DNA from: Phymatolithon calcareum
Taxonomy: Eukaryota; Rhodophyta; Florideophyceae; Hapalidiales
Direction of reading: 5' to 3'
NCBI GenBank assembly: GCA_977006965.1
Contig: OZ345369.1
Coordinates: forward strand, 558,001-622,000
Length of the DNA: 64,000 bases
Under the pieces are notes generated by a model, which did no database searches, was not told where the DNA came from, and saw only the letters and a list, made by a program, of their open reading frames with translations. Positions 33,650-42,494 of the stretch are shown in pieces. The position numbers were made by a program, and so were the translations under genes. Every line of letters begins with the position of its first letter. The stretch's first letter is position 1.

Positions 33650-33723
33650 CCCGCACAGTAAAGTGGTCTGTGCGGGTTCGTTGATTCGGAAACGCGTGCC
33701 CATGGAGACTGTAACTGTCTCCA
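33650..33723 (+). other. Two adjacent hairpins
   Basis: First: CCCGCACAG, loop of 9, CTGTGCGGG (33650-33676). Second: TGGAGAC, loop TGTAACT, GTCTCCA (33703-33723). Both are perfect in the stems. No T-run follows either. They lie 0.6 kb upstream of the LINE relic; a relation is not shown. Confidence 0.5.
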
Positions 33724-34299
33724 CTATTGTTGAGATGTCTTCTTCTTGTTTAATGGGAGCGTCGTTGTTGGTGTTGGGAGATTGGAAATGAGGACCGCCG
33801 GTCTCTGCAGTTTGTCATTTTTTCAATACTTGCCCTGGAGACAGCCACCCGCACAGCTCAAGCCCTGATTGAGCGGGAAGCAATGCACTCAGATTCCAAG
33901 GACCACACTCGAAAATAAAGCTAAAGTCTCCTTCTAGTGTCGCAAAACGGACGGTTGCGATTAGTCTCCCAGCCTAATATCTAGAAAAGAGCTTAAGATA
34001 TTTGAGTTTGAAGTGAGCAAACTCGAAAAATCTGCTTTCCTAAACACGGAACCGCTTCATGCAAAATACAGACTCAATTTTGTTCACAAGAATGCCCGGG
34101 CTAACACATGAGTGACTTTCTGTACACTTGGGCTTCTCCAAGACGGAGAGCCTCTCAAAAGAGGTACTAGGAATGGCAAGTCATTTTAAGGACCCAGATC
34201 GGTCCAACGGTCTCCACCACACAATAGCCCTACGATGGAAAACGACCTCGCTGAGCCGCATCTATGCAGAAAAGGTAGTGAAAGATCGAGACTAAGAGC

Positions 34300-34965
34300 A
34301 GCACAGGAGCAACTGGGGTGTATTTGGCTCGGTGTTGAATCCCTACGAACGCAGTTATGCAGGGGCAAAGCAAACGGGAGATGGAGAGCTTTGAGTCGCC
34401 GACACCACCACGTCAAAATCAATTTGTCAGGCTTGCGAGAGTTCAAGAAAATTCTAGCAAGAAGCGGAATAGAACTCGAAACGGCAACGTCACCATCCAG
34501 GCGATTTGGGTTCCAAGCCACTGTGGGATACCTGGGAACGAGAAAGCCGACGAGCTTGCTCGTCGAGGCATTACGGAATCAGATATCGTGACGCATCAAG
34601 GCGTACCCTTGACCATGGAAGCCGCCCGGTCCATAATTAAACTGCGCAATTCGATGAAACCAAGAAGTGTATAGTTTCTACCCCCAGAACTCCGGATTAG
34701 TCACAGACGTGCCGAAGTCATCCTAAATCAACTTTCCGCAGAATGCTGCTCGCTGGTAGCAGCTTTTCACCGGAAGGACGATGGCTCGGCGGAATACGAC
34801 CCCATGTGCAAGGCCTGTCCAGGTGGAACCAAAGAAACTGTTGATCACTTAATTCTTCGCTGTAGTGGGCGTGCTCTATCAAGACGGCAGACTATTGGTA
34901 GAGTAGGCCCTAAAACGGTAGAGGAATTATGTAGGGAGAAACCGCTTGAAGTACTCAAATTCTGA
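34300..34965 (+). pseudogene. Non-LTR retrotransposon 3' part (RNase H and CCHC finger)
   Basis: The frame from about 34357 contains WVPSHCGIPGNEKADELARR, the C-terminal RNase H motif of LINEs, with the His at 34519-34521 and the last acidic residue at 34549-34551. A TAG at 34672-34674 interrupts the frame, which then continues with LRISHRRAEVILNQLS and CKACPGGTKETVDHLILRC, the Cys-x2-Cys..His-x4-Cys finger that closes many LINE ORF2 proteins, to a TGA at 34963-34965. The N-terminal RNase H part and the reverse transcriptase are missing or unreadable, as expected for a 5'-truncated copy. Confidence 0.8.
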
Positions 34966-34971
34966 ACAATG

Positions 34972-34992
34972 AGGGGTTGCTTGACAACCCCT
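34972..34992 (+). other. 3'-UTR hairpin of the LINE relic
   Basis: AGGGGTTG, loop CTTGA, CAACCCCT, starting 7 nt after the ORF2 stop. A second near-palindrome GTTAACTCTAGTTAAC follows at 34996-35011, then an AAAGAAAGAAAGAA tail at 35024-35037. Several LINEs use a 3' stem-loop for template recognition; that role here is inference. Confidence 0.55.
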
Positions 34993-35040
34993 GATGTTAA
35001 CTCTAGTTAACGTCTTCTGCAGTAAAGAAAGAAAGAACTC

Positions 35041-36802
35041 GAAACAGCAAGAGAAAATATCGGAAGACAGATCGCCGATATGGTCAGGAGCCCACTACCG
35101 ACGGGGTGATACGCGCCAGAGAGCAACGACCTTAGATACGCAAGACGGCATCAGTGGTTACGAGAAGGGAGAACTGCTGCATAGTATATACTATCTTTCG
35201 GCACCTAAGGATGCCTTCCATACTATCAGCGCGTGACGTGAACTACAGTTGAGAAACACAATCTTTCGTATCCACACCGAAATTCTTTCGCTTGTACTGC
35301 GCAACTTGTCAATCGCATCGGACTAAAATTAAGAGATATGATCCCTACGCACACCAAGTCGAAGCATTCATGTCATATCTCTTTTGCATGATGTAGTACA
35401 GGTTCTCAGAGAACTAAAATTGTGCCTCTGATTCCTGAACATTGTACGCAGGATGCTTCCTCTTTTAAGACAAATTTACTTAAGTGATGTTAGCTCCCTT
35501 GAAGATCCCACGGCCTAACCACCCGCCTTAATACTTTATATGGACTTTAGAAAATAGAACAAAACAAGAGAAGATTCTAGCACTGAATTTTTTGAGATAC
35601 TGCACAAAAAGTACTCGAGGAGTTGGATTCCTGTAGGCGGCGCGTTGCCTCTTATCTGTGTCTGCTAAGTCGTTAACAGTAAGGGACTGTGCTTTTAAAG
35701 AAATAATCGTTATGTCCGAGGGCATGACTGTGGCACTTTTATATCATCCATGACCAAAATTCCTCCTGGCAAGCCATCAAGTGTCACTGACTGTTTCCTG
35801 AATTTCCTGTAACTCTGTTGGACTGTTACCTGAAACTATAGGTGAACGCGGCCAATTGGTCAGATGGAGAAACCGTCCCGTGGTTCTCGATTTTTAGCGC
35901 TACTGTGCAGTATTTATAGATGTTCAACGGAGCATCCGTTGATTTCATATCAATCATGGAAAACGCCCCTTTACCCTCAGTGTCTTCTATCATGAAGTAA
36001 TTGTATTGTTGCTGTATGCTTATGAGGGTTTCAGGAGCGTCCAGGATACAGTGTGTGGTGGCAGTTTAATGGTTGTATCATATCTGGGGCCCAAACCAGT
36101 TGGAAACAGGCAACTATCGCTGTGTCGGATATCTCGCTCGCACTCTAACGACTTTTCGACTGTGATGGCTGACAGAAGCCGAGAAAAGGAAAACTGAAGA
36201 AGTCAATGACTGATCACCATTTACTATTCGGGACATGGATCTCTCGTGCGGGAGTCATTCAGGGCTATTTGTGGTCAGTTGCGATGTTGGCCTAGGCCAG
36301 TTCCTCGTGAGCTAATGGATGACGCTTGTCAGTTTGTTGCGCTTTCGTTTCGTCCATTTGGGCTTGAGGAGCACGTTGCGGATAGTGTGTATGTGGGCAA
36401 TGCCACATACTCCGAAGTGTTCCATAACTTTCCAGGACAGGACTGCGTTGTTCGTGCAATTTTAGCATACGGGAAGTCGGCGCTTCACAACACGCGCGGC
36501 TTCTTCTTGCGTCCTTTTCTCGGATAGGGCCATTCGCGGGCTGCTCTCAGAGGGAGATGCAAATTTTGAAGGAAGGTTGCATGATCTTGTTGTATGAGAC
36601 AATGTTTGTAGGCATTGTTTGTTTGTTTATTGCAGGTTATTCGAATTTCACAAAGTATACATTATTCAACATCTAGGGGTCCTCTAAATGCTCCTGATAT
36701 GGATCCATTCCTGGTACTCGCGTATCTGCTTCGCGCTAGTACTGCTGCACACCACTCCACGGCGACATTCGTGTGCCCTTTGCGGAACGTTAATTCAATT
36801 CT
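35041..36802. other. No gene recognised
   Basis: Frames of up to 93 codons without motifs (for example 36246-36527). No paired repeat. Confidence 0.4.
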
Positions 36803-36908
36803 TGCTCGTGACCGGACTCGAACCGGCGACCTCAACATTCCTGCCTGTACCATACTGAAATATGCGCACAGGTGCGCGGAGGCAGTTTTACCACTATACC
36901 ACAGGAGG
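36803..36908 (-). tRNA. tRNA-like Pol III unit with hairpin in place of the anticodon loop
   Basis: Both internal promoters match: A box TGGTATAGTGG (36891-36901) and B box GGTTCGAGTCC (36814-36824) within a T arm that pairs (GCCGG/CCGGT). The acceptor strands CCTCCTG and CACGAGC pair at five of seven positions. Where the anticodon loop should be, a CTGCC/GGCAG stem encloses about 35 nt with its own hairpin GCGCACCTGTGCGC. No anticodon can be assigned with confidence and no T-run follows. It may be an intron-containing tRNA, a pseudogene or a SINE head. Confidence 0.4.
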
Positions 36909-37112
36909 GGTTTGTAGGCATGCACACAGCCAGCACCGTTCCGCGGTAATCGTTCTCGTCGTGCCAGCAATTGCTTCTGTAGGTGAGATCTTCGTGTGCG
37001 TATGAACGGGAGGCCCAGTGCTAGTCGGCGCGGATGCGAGACTTGGCGCTGAGCGTAGGAAGCATATACCTGAGCAGGGGTACAGTATGCCGATGAGAGC
37101 TTTGGAAATTAT

Positions 37113-37136
37113 CGATCTACTCTTAAGAGTAGATCG
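37113..37136. other. Perfect 24-bp palindrome
   Basis: CGATCTACTCTTAAGAGTAGATCG, no spacer. A possible cruciform or dyad binding site; no gene starts within 300 bp. Confidence 0.7.
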
Positions 37137-37164
37137 TTAAAGAAATTACTTGTCTCGACGAGAA

Positions 37165-37221
37165 GCAGGCATGCTAACGAACAGGCATGCAAAACAGGCA
37201 TGCAAAACAGGCATGCAAAAC
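37165..37221 (+). repeat. 13-bp tandem repeat (about 4 units)
   Basis: ACAGGCATGCAAA recurs at 37181, 37194 and 37207, with a degenerate unit GCAGGCATGCTAA before. Each unit contains GCATGC. It is a minisatellite, not a CRISPR: there are no spacers. Confidence 0.8.
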
Positions 37222-37487
37222 TGCTTCATAATACAGTATGAAATTTGAAAACGTTTAGAGGTTTAATTCTAAATTTGGAAAAGTCATGAACAATAGTCTA
37301 GAACGCCATATTACTTAGAAGCGCGGAATTTGTGCAAGAGCTGCACCACAGTACCATCCTGGGCGACATGATGTGAAAAGCAAATTTGGTGCCACAACTC
37401 GAATTGAGAAGAACTTAAAATCAAAAGCTTCCGATGGCACCTCCGTTAGAAATGCGTAACTTGAAATTTTTCTTCAATCACGGACGT

Positions 37488-37814
37488 TTACTGCAGAGGA
37501 AGATTGTTTCCAGTCCAGCCATACATTCCCCTACTCAATTCTCGGAGGTGATTAAACCCGTTAGCAGCAAGCTTAACAAGAGCTCGAGAGCTGTAGGTTC
37601 CATCTGCGCAGGTGACGATGATACGGTCGGCGTAGGAGAATGTTGTCTTGACAGTTGCCAAAAAATCTTCGTTCTGCTTGCCGTCGTAGTTGAACGGAAC
37701 GTTTATGCTTCCGGGGATACGAGACTGAGAGTACTCAGAAATTGTGCGGACGTCGAGAAGCTTCCATCCTTGGCTCATGAGGACTTGGGCATCAGCGGGG
37801 AGAATCTGTGCCAT
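37488..37814 (-). CDS. Single-domain rhodanese-like sulfurtransferase
   Basis: 108 residues from the ATG at 37814. LLDVRTISEY is at 19-28, RIPGSINVPF at 32-41, and the catalytic Cys69 lies in CADGTYS (69-75), the same loop as in the gene at 4588, with Tyr instead of the usual Arg. The two proteins align along their whole length, including FLxTVKxTFS before the active site, so they are close paralogues; the gene at 30219 is a more distant one. The open frame continues 92 codons upstream (Ser/Arg-rich) but has no other ATG, only a GTG at 38090, so the short form is chosen. A spliced leader exon giving a transit peptide cannot be excluded. Confidence 0.88.
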   Translation of the reverse strand: MAQILPADAQVLMSQGWKLLDVRTISEYSQSRIPGSINVPFNYDGKQNEDFLATVKTTFSYADRIIVTCADGTYSSRALVKLAANGFNHLRELSRGMYGWTGNNLPLQ

Positions 37815-39523
37815 AGTAGAATGCGATATGTGACGTAGAAATGGTGGCCGTGGTGCAGAGCTGGCACGAATTTTCCGAGAGTCTTGTTGTTCAGAGTTGT
37901 TCGCGTCGCTGCTGCGGAATTGAGCTGATATACAGGAACGTCTGACAATATATGCCGTGGATCTCTCTACAAGGAACGAGCGCGGCAATGCTAATGTAGC
38001 CGACGCGAGATATGTTAGGCGGTGTGTGCGCAATAGTTGTAACAAAACGGGATCATGACAAGGGAAAGAATACCTAAAGTTGCTCCACACCTGCCATCTG
38101 TACCCAGTGGATTAGGTCGCCCGTTCTTCAAGAGGAAAGATTCGCGGGACGTGCTACGTGTAGTTGCTTCCACGCTCTTCATCAATTTTTATTAAATTCT
38201 AAAACAAGCAGAACACCAGGTTTCCCCGACTCATACCACGACTCTAGTTCAGGCTCTATCGCTCTTTGACATTGTCGTTACAATCCAAACGGTGATAGTG
38301 TCGGATGGTAACATCAGATTGGTCCTTTCTATTGGAAGGCTCAGATCTAAAGATCTAATAGTGCTTTGAAACAGTCACCGCCAATTTCAGAGATCTCTTT
38401 TGGATTGGGAGATTAATCACCGAATGTCACTGCGCAAAGAATCCAGTGTTTTTGGAACTGCGAAGAAATTGAACAGTCGAGGTCTCGGGCAGAAGGTTCT
38501 CGTCTACCATACTGTATATCCATCATCATACACTCTTCCTCGTCAAGGAAAAGTTGTTAATAAAACATCTTCGAACAGAAAACTGTCGTAAGAAATCGGG
38601 CAACCGTTGCTGACAAAGGACGAAAACTGGAACCACGTATCGCATTTGCATCAATACACCATAAGGATAATGATTGCACTACAGTATCATACGGAGATGG
38701 ATACCGCGGTAGAGATACACTGACAATCCGATCTTGCAGCCCCGGCATGATCATCTTCTCCTTACTCAGTTTTCAGTCGTGAGACTTCCTTCATAGTGCA
38801 TCCCACATTCGAAACACAAATGCCCTGTCCAAACTGAGAGGCTTGAAGTCAACGTATTAAGTCATACTGATTGCAGTGATCAGTTTGGGCAATGGAAGAA
38901 AGGAATCTGTTCTTCCATACTTAAGTAGTTGCGTATCACAACTTACTGAGTTTATCCGTTTTTCAGAGTTTTTTCCATTTTTCCTTTTTTGGCTTTTCTT
39001 AGCCATCATAGGCAAAGCGACGTTGTAATACCGTACAAGCGAGATATCCAATACAACGTTTGTCAGTTCCCTCTTCCGTAAAACCATACACTATCAAAAT
39101 TGTTCAAGGCGACTTCTATTCCACGCAGCTTTATGATATTTCAAAAACGCAGATATACATAAACAAAAGAGAGCTACAGAATCTTATCTGTGATGATGAT
39201 TATGATTCCTTTATTCCCTTAAGAGGCTAGCACGTCTAGACGGCTTCATTTGATTCCACTTGCTGAGGTTGGAGGCGTTTGTTATGGCCCATTCGGCACT
39301 AGAATTATATCTGCACCAAGTGTTGTCTCTTGAATATTATCAGTTTGAACTTGCTTGAACACGGCCATAAAATGGACGAGCAACGGCACGTAGACCAGGT
39401 GCTGAGCATATGCGTCAAGCCTTTGATGTCAATCCAGCCCTGCACCAGTAAGAAGTTCTCCGTCTCTCGAATCAGAGGAAAAAATGGAAGAACAATATGC
39501 CATCGAAATGCTGCTAGACCGAA
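37815..39523. other. No gene recognised
   Basis: The first 276 bp are the upstream open frame of the rhodanese-like gene. Beyond that there are only short frames without motifs. Confidence 0.4.
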
Positions 39524-39644
39524 AGCCACCTGGTCAAGTGGTTAAACTGACCAGGGGGATGCACATAATAGATCTATGATGCGCACCCCCGTGGTACGTG
39601 GTCCAGAGAAGGTCCAGGGTTCGAGTCCCATGTGTGCCTGTTTT
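39524..39644 (+). tRNA. tRNA-like Pol III unit with a long hairpin insertion
   Basis: A box TGGTCAAGTGG (39531-39541), B box GGTTCGAGTCC (39618-39628) and a TTTT terminator at 39641-39644 form a complete Pol III unit. The D arm pairs (TGGTCA/TGACCA). Between it and the T arm is a 37-nt hairpin (39554-39590) closed by GGGGG/CCCCC, so there is no normal anticodon loop. The T stem pairs at only three positions and the acceptor does not pair. It is best seen as a tRNA-derived SINE or pseudogene that may still be transcribed. Confidence 0.4.
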
Positions 39645-41274
39645 CATAAAGAGTCCGACGCAGTGTTTAGCACAAAGCTGATAGGTAAATGGAACGTGTA
39701 GAGAGTGTGCAATAGTTGCCAATTTACTCTAAAAAAGTGGTACCGGGCACTACAATAAAATCTTCAAATTACGCTTGACCGAAAACGGTACGACCAGGGG
39801 ATGCTAAAGAATGGGGGCGACCATAACTTTATAATCTAAGCGCACGACCTCAAACGAGTTGGAAACACACAATGGGAACGTTTGCTGAGACTGGGTTTAA
39901 AATAGGGCACGTAATCCCTGTACAAAAGATTTCGCTCTAGTAAAGCTACCCTCGACTCCTCGGAGCATAGCACTTCATAATACTGGAATACCGATACTAC
40001 AATTGGAGTTTCGAAAATGATTCCAGTTCAGCATACAGATGTCGACTTAGCTATTGGTGGAGTAGTAGAGAAATATTCTTTTTCTGGGCGTACCCTGACT
40101 TGGCGCTCCGTGAGTACAATAAAACTGTTCAGTATGCTATGACGTGTGGGCAGTTTTTTTGAAATAATGCGGTTTTTACAGAGTTGCAGAGCAAACTGTG
40201 CGACTAGAATGACAATCCACTTCTCTCAGCACTATTGAACGAAACTTGATTTGAGAAAGCTTCTGCAGAAAACCAAGGTGCCAAATTTAGAAGTCGGACC
40301 TATTAGTATAAAAGAGATGCCACGATTCTTCTTTCAACGATGCTATTCACGGACGATGACCAAAAGATCTCAGACAAGAAAATCGCCATTCTTTGCAGTT
40401 GCAAGAAATGATAGTGCTAGCTTCTCTTGCATTTGATTTTCGAGAGTCACAAGAAGTGCAAATCGAGACAGTCAGTGTAACCGGAATCTATACTCAGAAA
40501 TCCAGATTATATGAGTGCGTCAAACGCATATTTCATGGCGAATTGGACTCATTCTCTCGGATCGCTCTTTAATTTAAATGTCAACTTTGCTGCGTACTTA
40601 CGATCTTAACGTCCAGAGGTGTGTAAACTTGTTGCAAATTCCACAAAGAGAGAGTTCTATAACTGTACAGTAAATAGCGTATGCCACTAAGTTTCTTTTC
40701 CATTTCACGATTTATCAGACTGGGACACACTCGGAATTCTGTGAGACACACGATATTATGATAAATATCGGATTTTCCAGAAATCAATGATATCGGCGTG
40801 CAGACAAAGGGTGTTTCCCCGTGACGTTAATATTCATAGCCTTAGCATCGGCAATACCCTTGGAACCAATACTCCGCTCCACCCAGATAAACAGGAAAGA
40901 CTGACGCACACAGACCGATGACGGAGTCACAAACGTGTTGCTATATTAGCTTCAAAGTCATGGAGTCGAACAGAGAATCGTGCAATAGAGCCGAGAAACG
41001 AAGAAATGAGTTTTCTCTGTCGCCGTCATAAGTAATCATATTTTCACGCATCCCTCAAACTGGCCAATTTTACGTGTGAGGTCCAGTCGCTATAGACATA
41101 ATATGGCTGGACAGCCGACTGGACGTCATTGGGAGATCAGAGCAGAAATATTATTTCTGCTCCGATCCCCAATTCTCCTTTACGGGCCGAAGCGCAGATG
41201 CCCAGACGAGGAAAAACGGCCTCGTGCGGCACATAGAGGAGAAGCAGAGCAACCCATGAGACTAAGCACAAAAA
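39645..41274. other. No gene recognised; one strong hairpin
   Basis: Bases 41135-41167 form GATC-A-GAGCAGAAAT, a three-base loop, ATTTCTGCTC-C-GATC. A 104-codon ATG frame overlaps it (41076-41390) but is basic, low-complexity and unrecognised. Confidence 0.4.
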
Positions 41275-42121
41275 TCATGAGGTCAGTACAAGAGTGTAGG
41301 CTACCCATGAACGAAAGACGACGGAGGAAAGGTCCCACGGCCTGCACTCGGAAAATGATGACTGATCTCCGCGATTATTTGATAAACTAGACCTTTGGCG
41401 GAAGTAAAATGCGTTACAAATGTCGCGACACGCCATGCGGGTCACGACAGAGTCCAGCAGCGAGCCGGAATTCAACTCTTTTTCTTCAATGCCGTACTGT
41501 GCTCAAATTCTGTCCTTGTCGGCGTACTGTCTCAGTGCATCCTCGACAACGTCTACTTCAATGCCGACGATCGCATCTCGAACGCTCGCAATTTTCTTGG
41601 GAGTGATATTCACGATGACAAGTGCATAAGTTGAACTTGCGCTGATGCCAAAAGTCGTCAAGGCCTTGCCTATATTGCGAGTGGCGGAGAAGTTGTATTA
41701 AATCTCCGTGTTGATGTTCCTGGAGGTAAAACTCGAGTCCTCAACTTTAGATCCCAGAGAGAGAAGAGCTTTCCATTAGGACATCTAGTTTTTCAATTCA
41801 GAAAGGACGGTTGCGTATGTCTCACGTTTCTCGGCTGCGCTATTCGCAGCCACAAGCATCTGAAACATATCTACTATCTAATAAGTTCCAAGTGGAAATA
41901 AAAACTCATTTCGCAGTCCCGAATGTACTGTTTGCCATCAGTACGACATGCTTGACAATATGGCTTAGAACCAAAATTATGCTGCTTACCAGTCTCGCGT
42001 TAATAATCGCGGCGTCAAGTTCCCGCGCCAAAAGTTTAGCTCTTACTTAAGCTGCGTTTAGCACATCACAGAAAAGCAAAGCCTCGCTCACAGAATCGCC
42101 ACTTGCAACTTCAAGACGCAT
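41275..42121 (-). pseudogene. CGI121/TPRKB-family KEOPS subunit gene, three exons, three in-frame stops
   Basis: CGI121 (human TPRKB) is the KEOPS/EKC subunit that helps load tRNA for t6A37 synthesis. Exon 1 (42121-41990) has ALLFCDVLNAA and LLARELDAAIINARL. An intron with GTAAGC/TTATTAG (41989-41878, 112 bp) follows. Exon 2 (41877-41826) reads IVDMFQMLVAANSAAEK, close to IVDPFQILVAANKA in the human protein. A second intron, GTGAGA/TCTAAAG (41825-41745, 81 bp), follows. Exon 3 (41744-41275) has NINTEI, YNFSATRNIGKAL, TFGISASSTYALVIVNI and LNSGSLLDSVVTRMACRDI, matching the human order. Splicing keeps one frame throughout; the spacing between AAN and TEI equals the human 17 residues. Stops are TAA 42047-42049, TAA 41698-41700 and TGA 41503-41505. 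About 45 extra codons follow the expected C-terminus. Confidence 0.75.
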
Positions 42122-42488
42122 TGTGCGAACGTGCATGCACTTAGAAGCGAACGCATGTAAGCCTTAGCAGAAGTTAGCGGATTGAAGTACAAGACTTCAA
42201 AAACCCAACAGACAGATTGTTCTAAGTTAGCCTTCCGGTGCTCAGAGCGCTACAGTTAGCCCAATATCGCAGTGATTTTACCAGAAGCGGATCTCGTAAC
42301 GGAACTACAGTATACATTCGTTTATGAACGAGAAATTGAATGAATAATCACCAATATTCACTTAGACGACAAATAATGAGTATTCATGTGACTGAATCAT
42401 AAGAGAATACTAGTAAACTGAATGTAAACGAATATTCGCTCTCAAATATATTAGAGGTGGAGTTCTTTAGGCAGCAAAACTGATGCTC

Positions 42489-42494
42489 TTTATT
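42489..42494 (-). terminator. AATAAA downstream of the Fanzor relic
   Basis: AATAAA on the minus strand, at the end of the last Fanzor-like open frame; a plausible polyadenylation signal of the ancestral gene. Confidence 0.35.

Noticed and set aside
37165-37221. CRISPR-like array
   Set aside because: The units are contiguous with no spacers, and the sequence is eukaryotic; it is a minisatellite.
37815-38090. 92-codon N-terminal extension of the rhodanese-like gene
   Set aside because: The frame begins at GTG and has no ATG before 37814; the domain starts right after that ATG.
41275-42121. Genome-wide stop-codon reassignment as the reason for the stops in the CGI121 gene
   Set aside because: The rhodanese-like genes end normally at TGA and the aligned human residues at the stops (Asp, Ile, Tyr) do not fit one reassigned amino acid.
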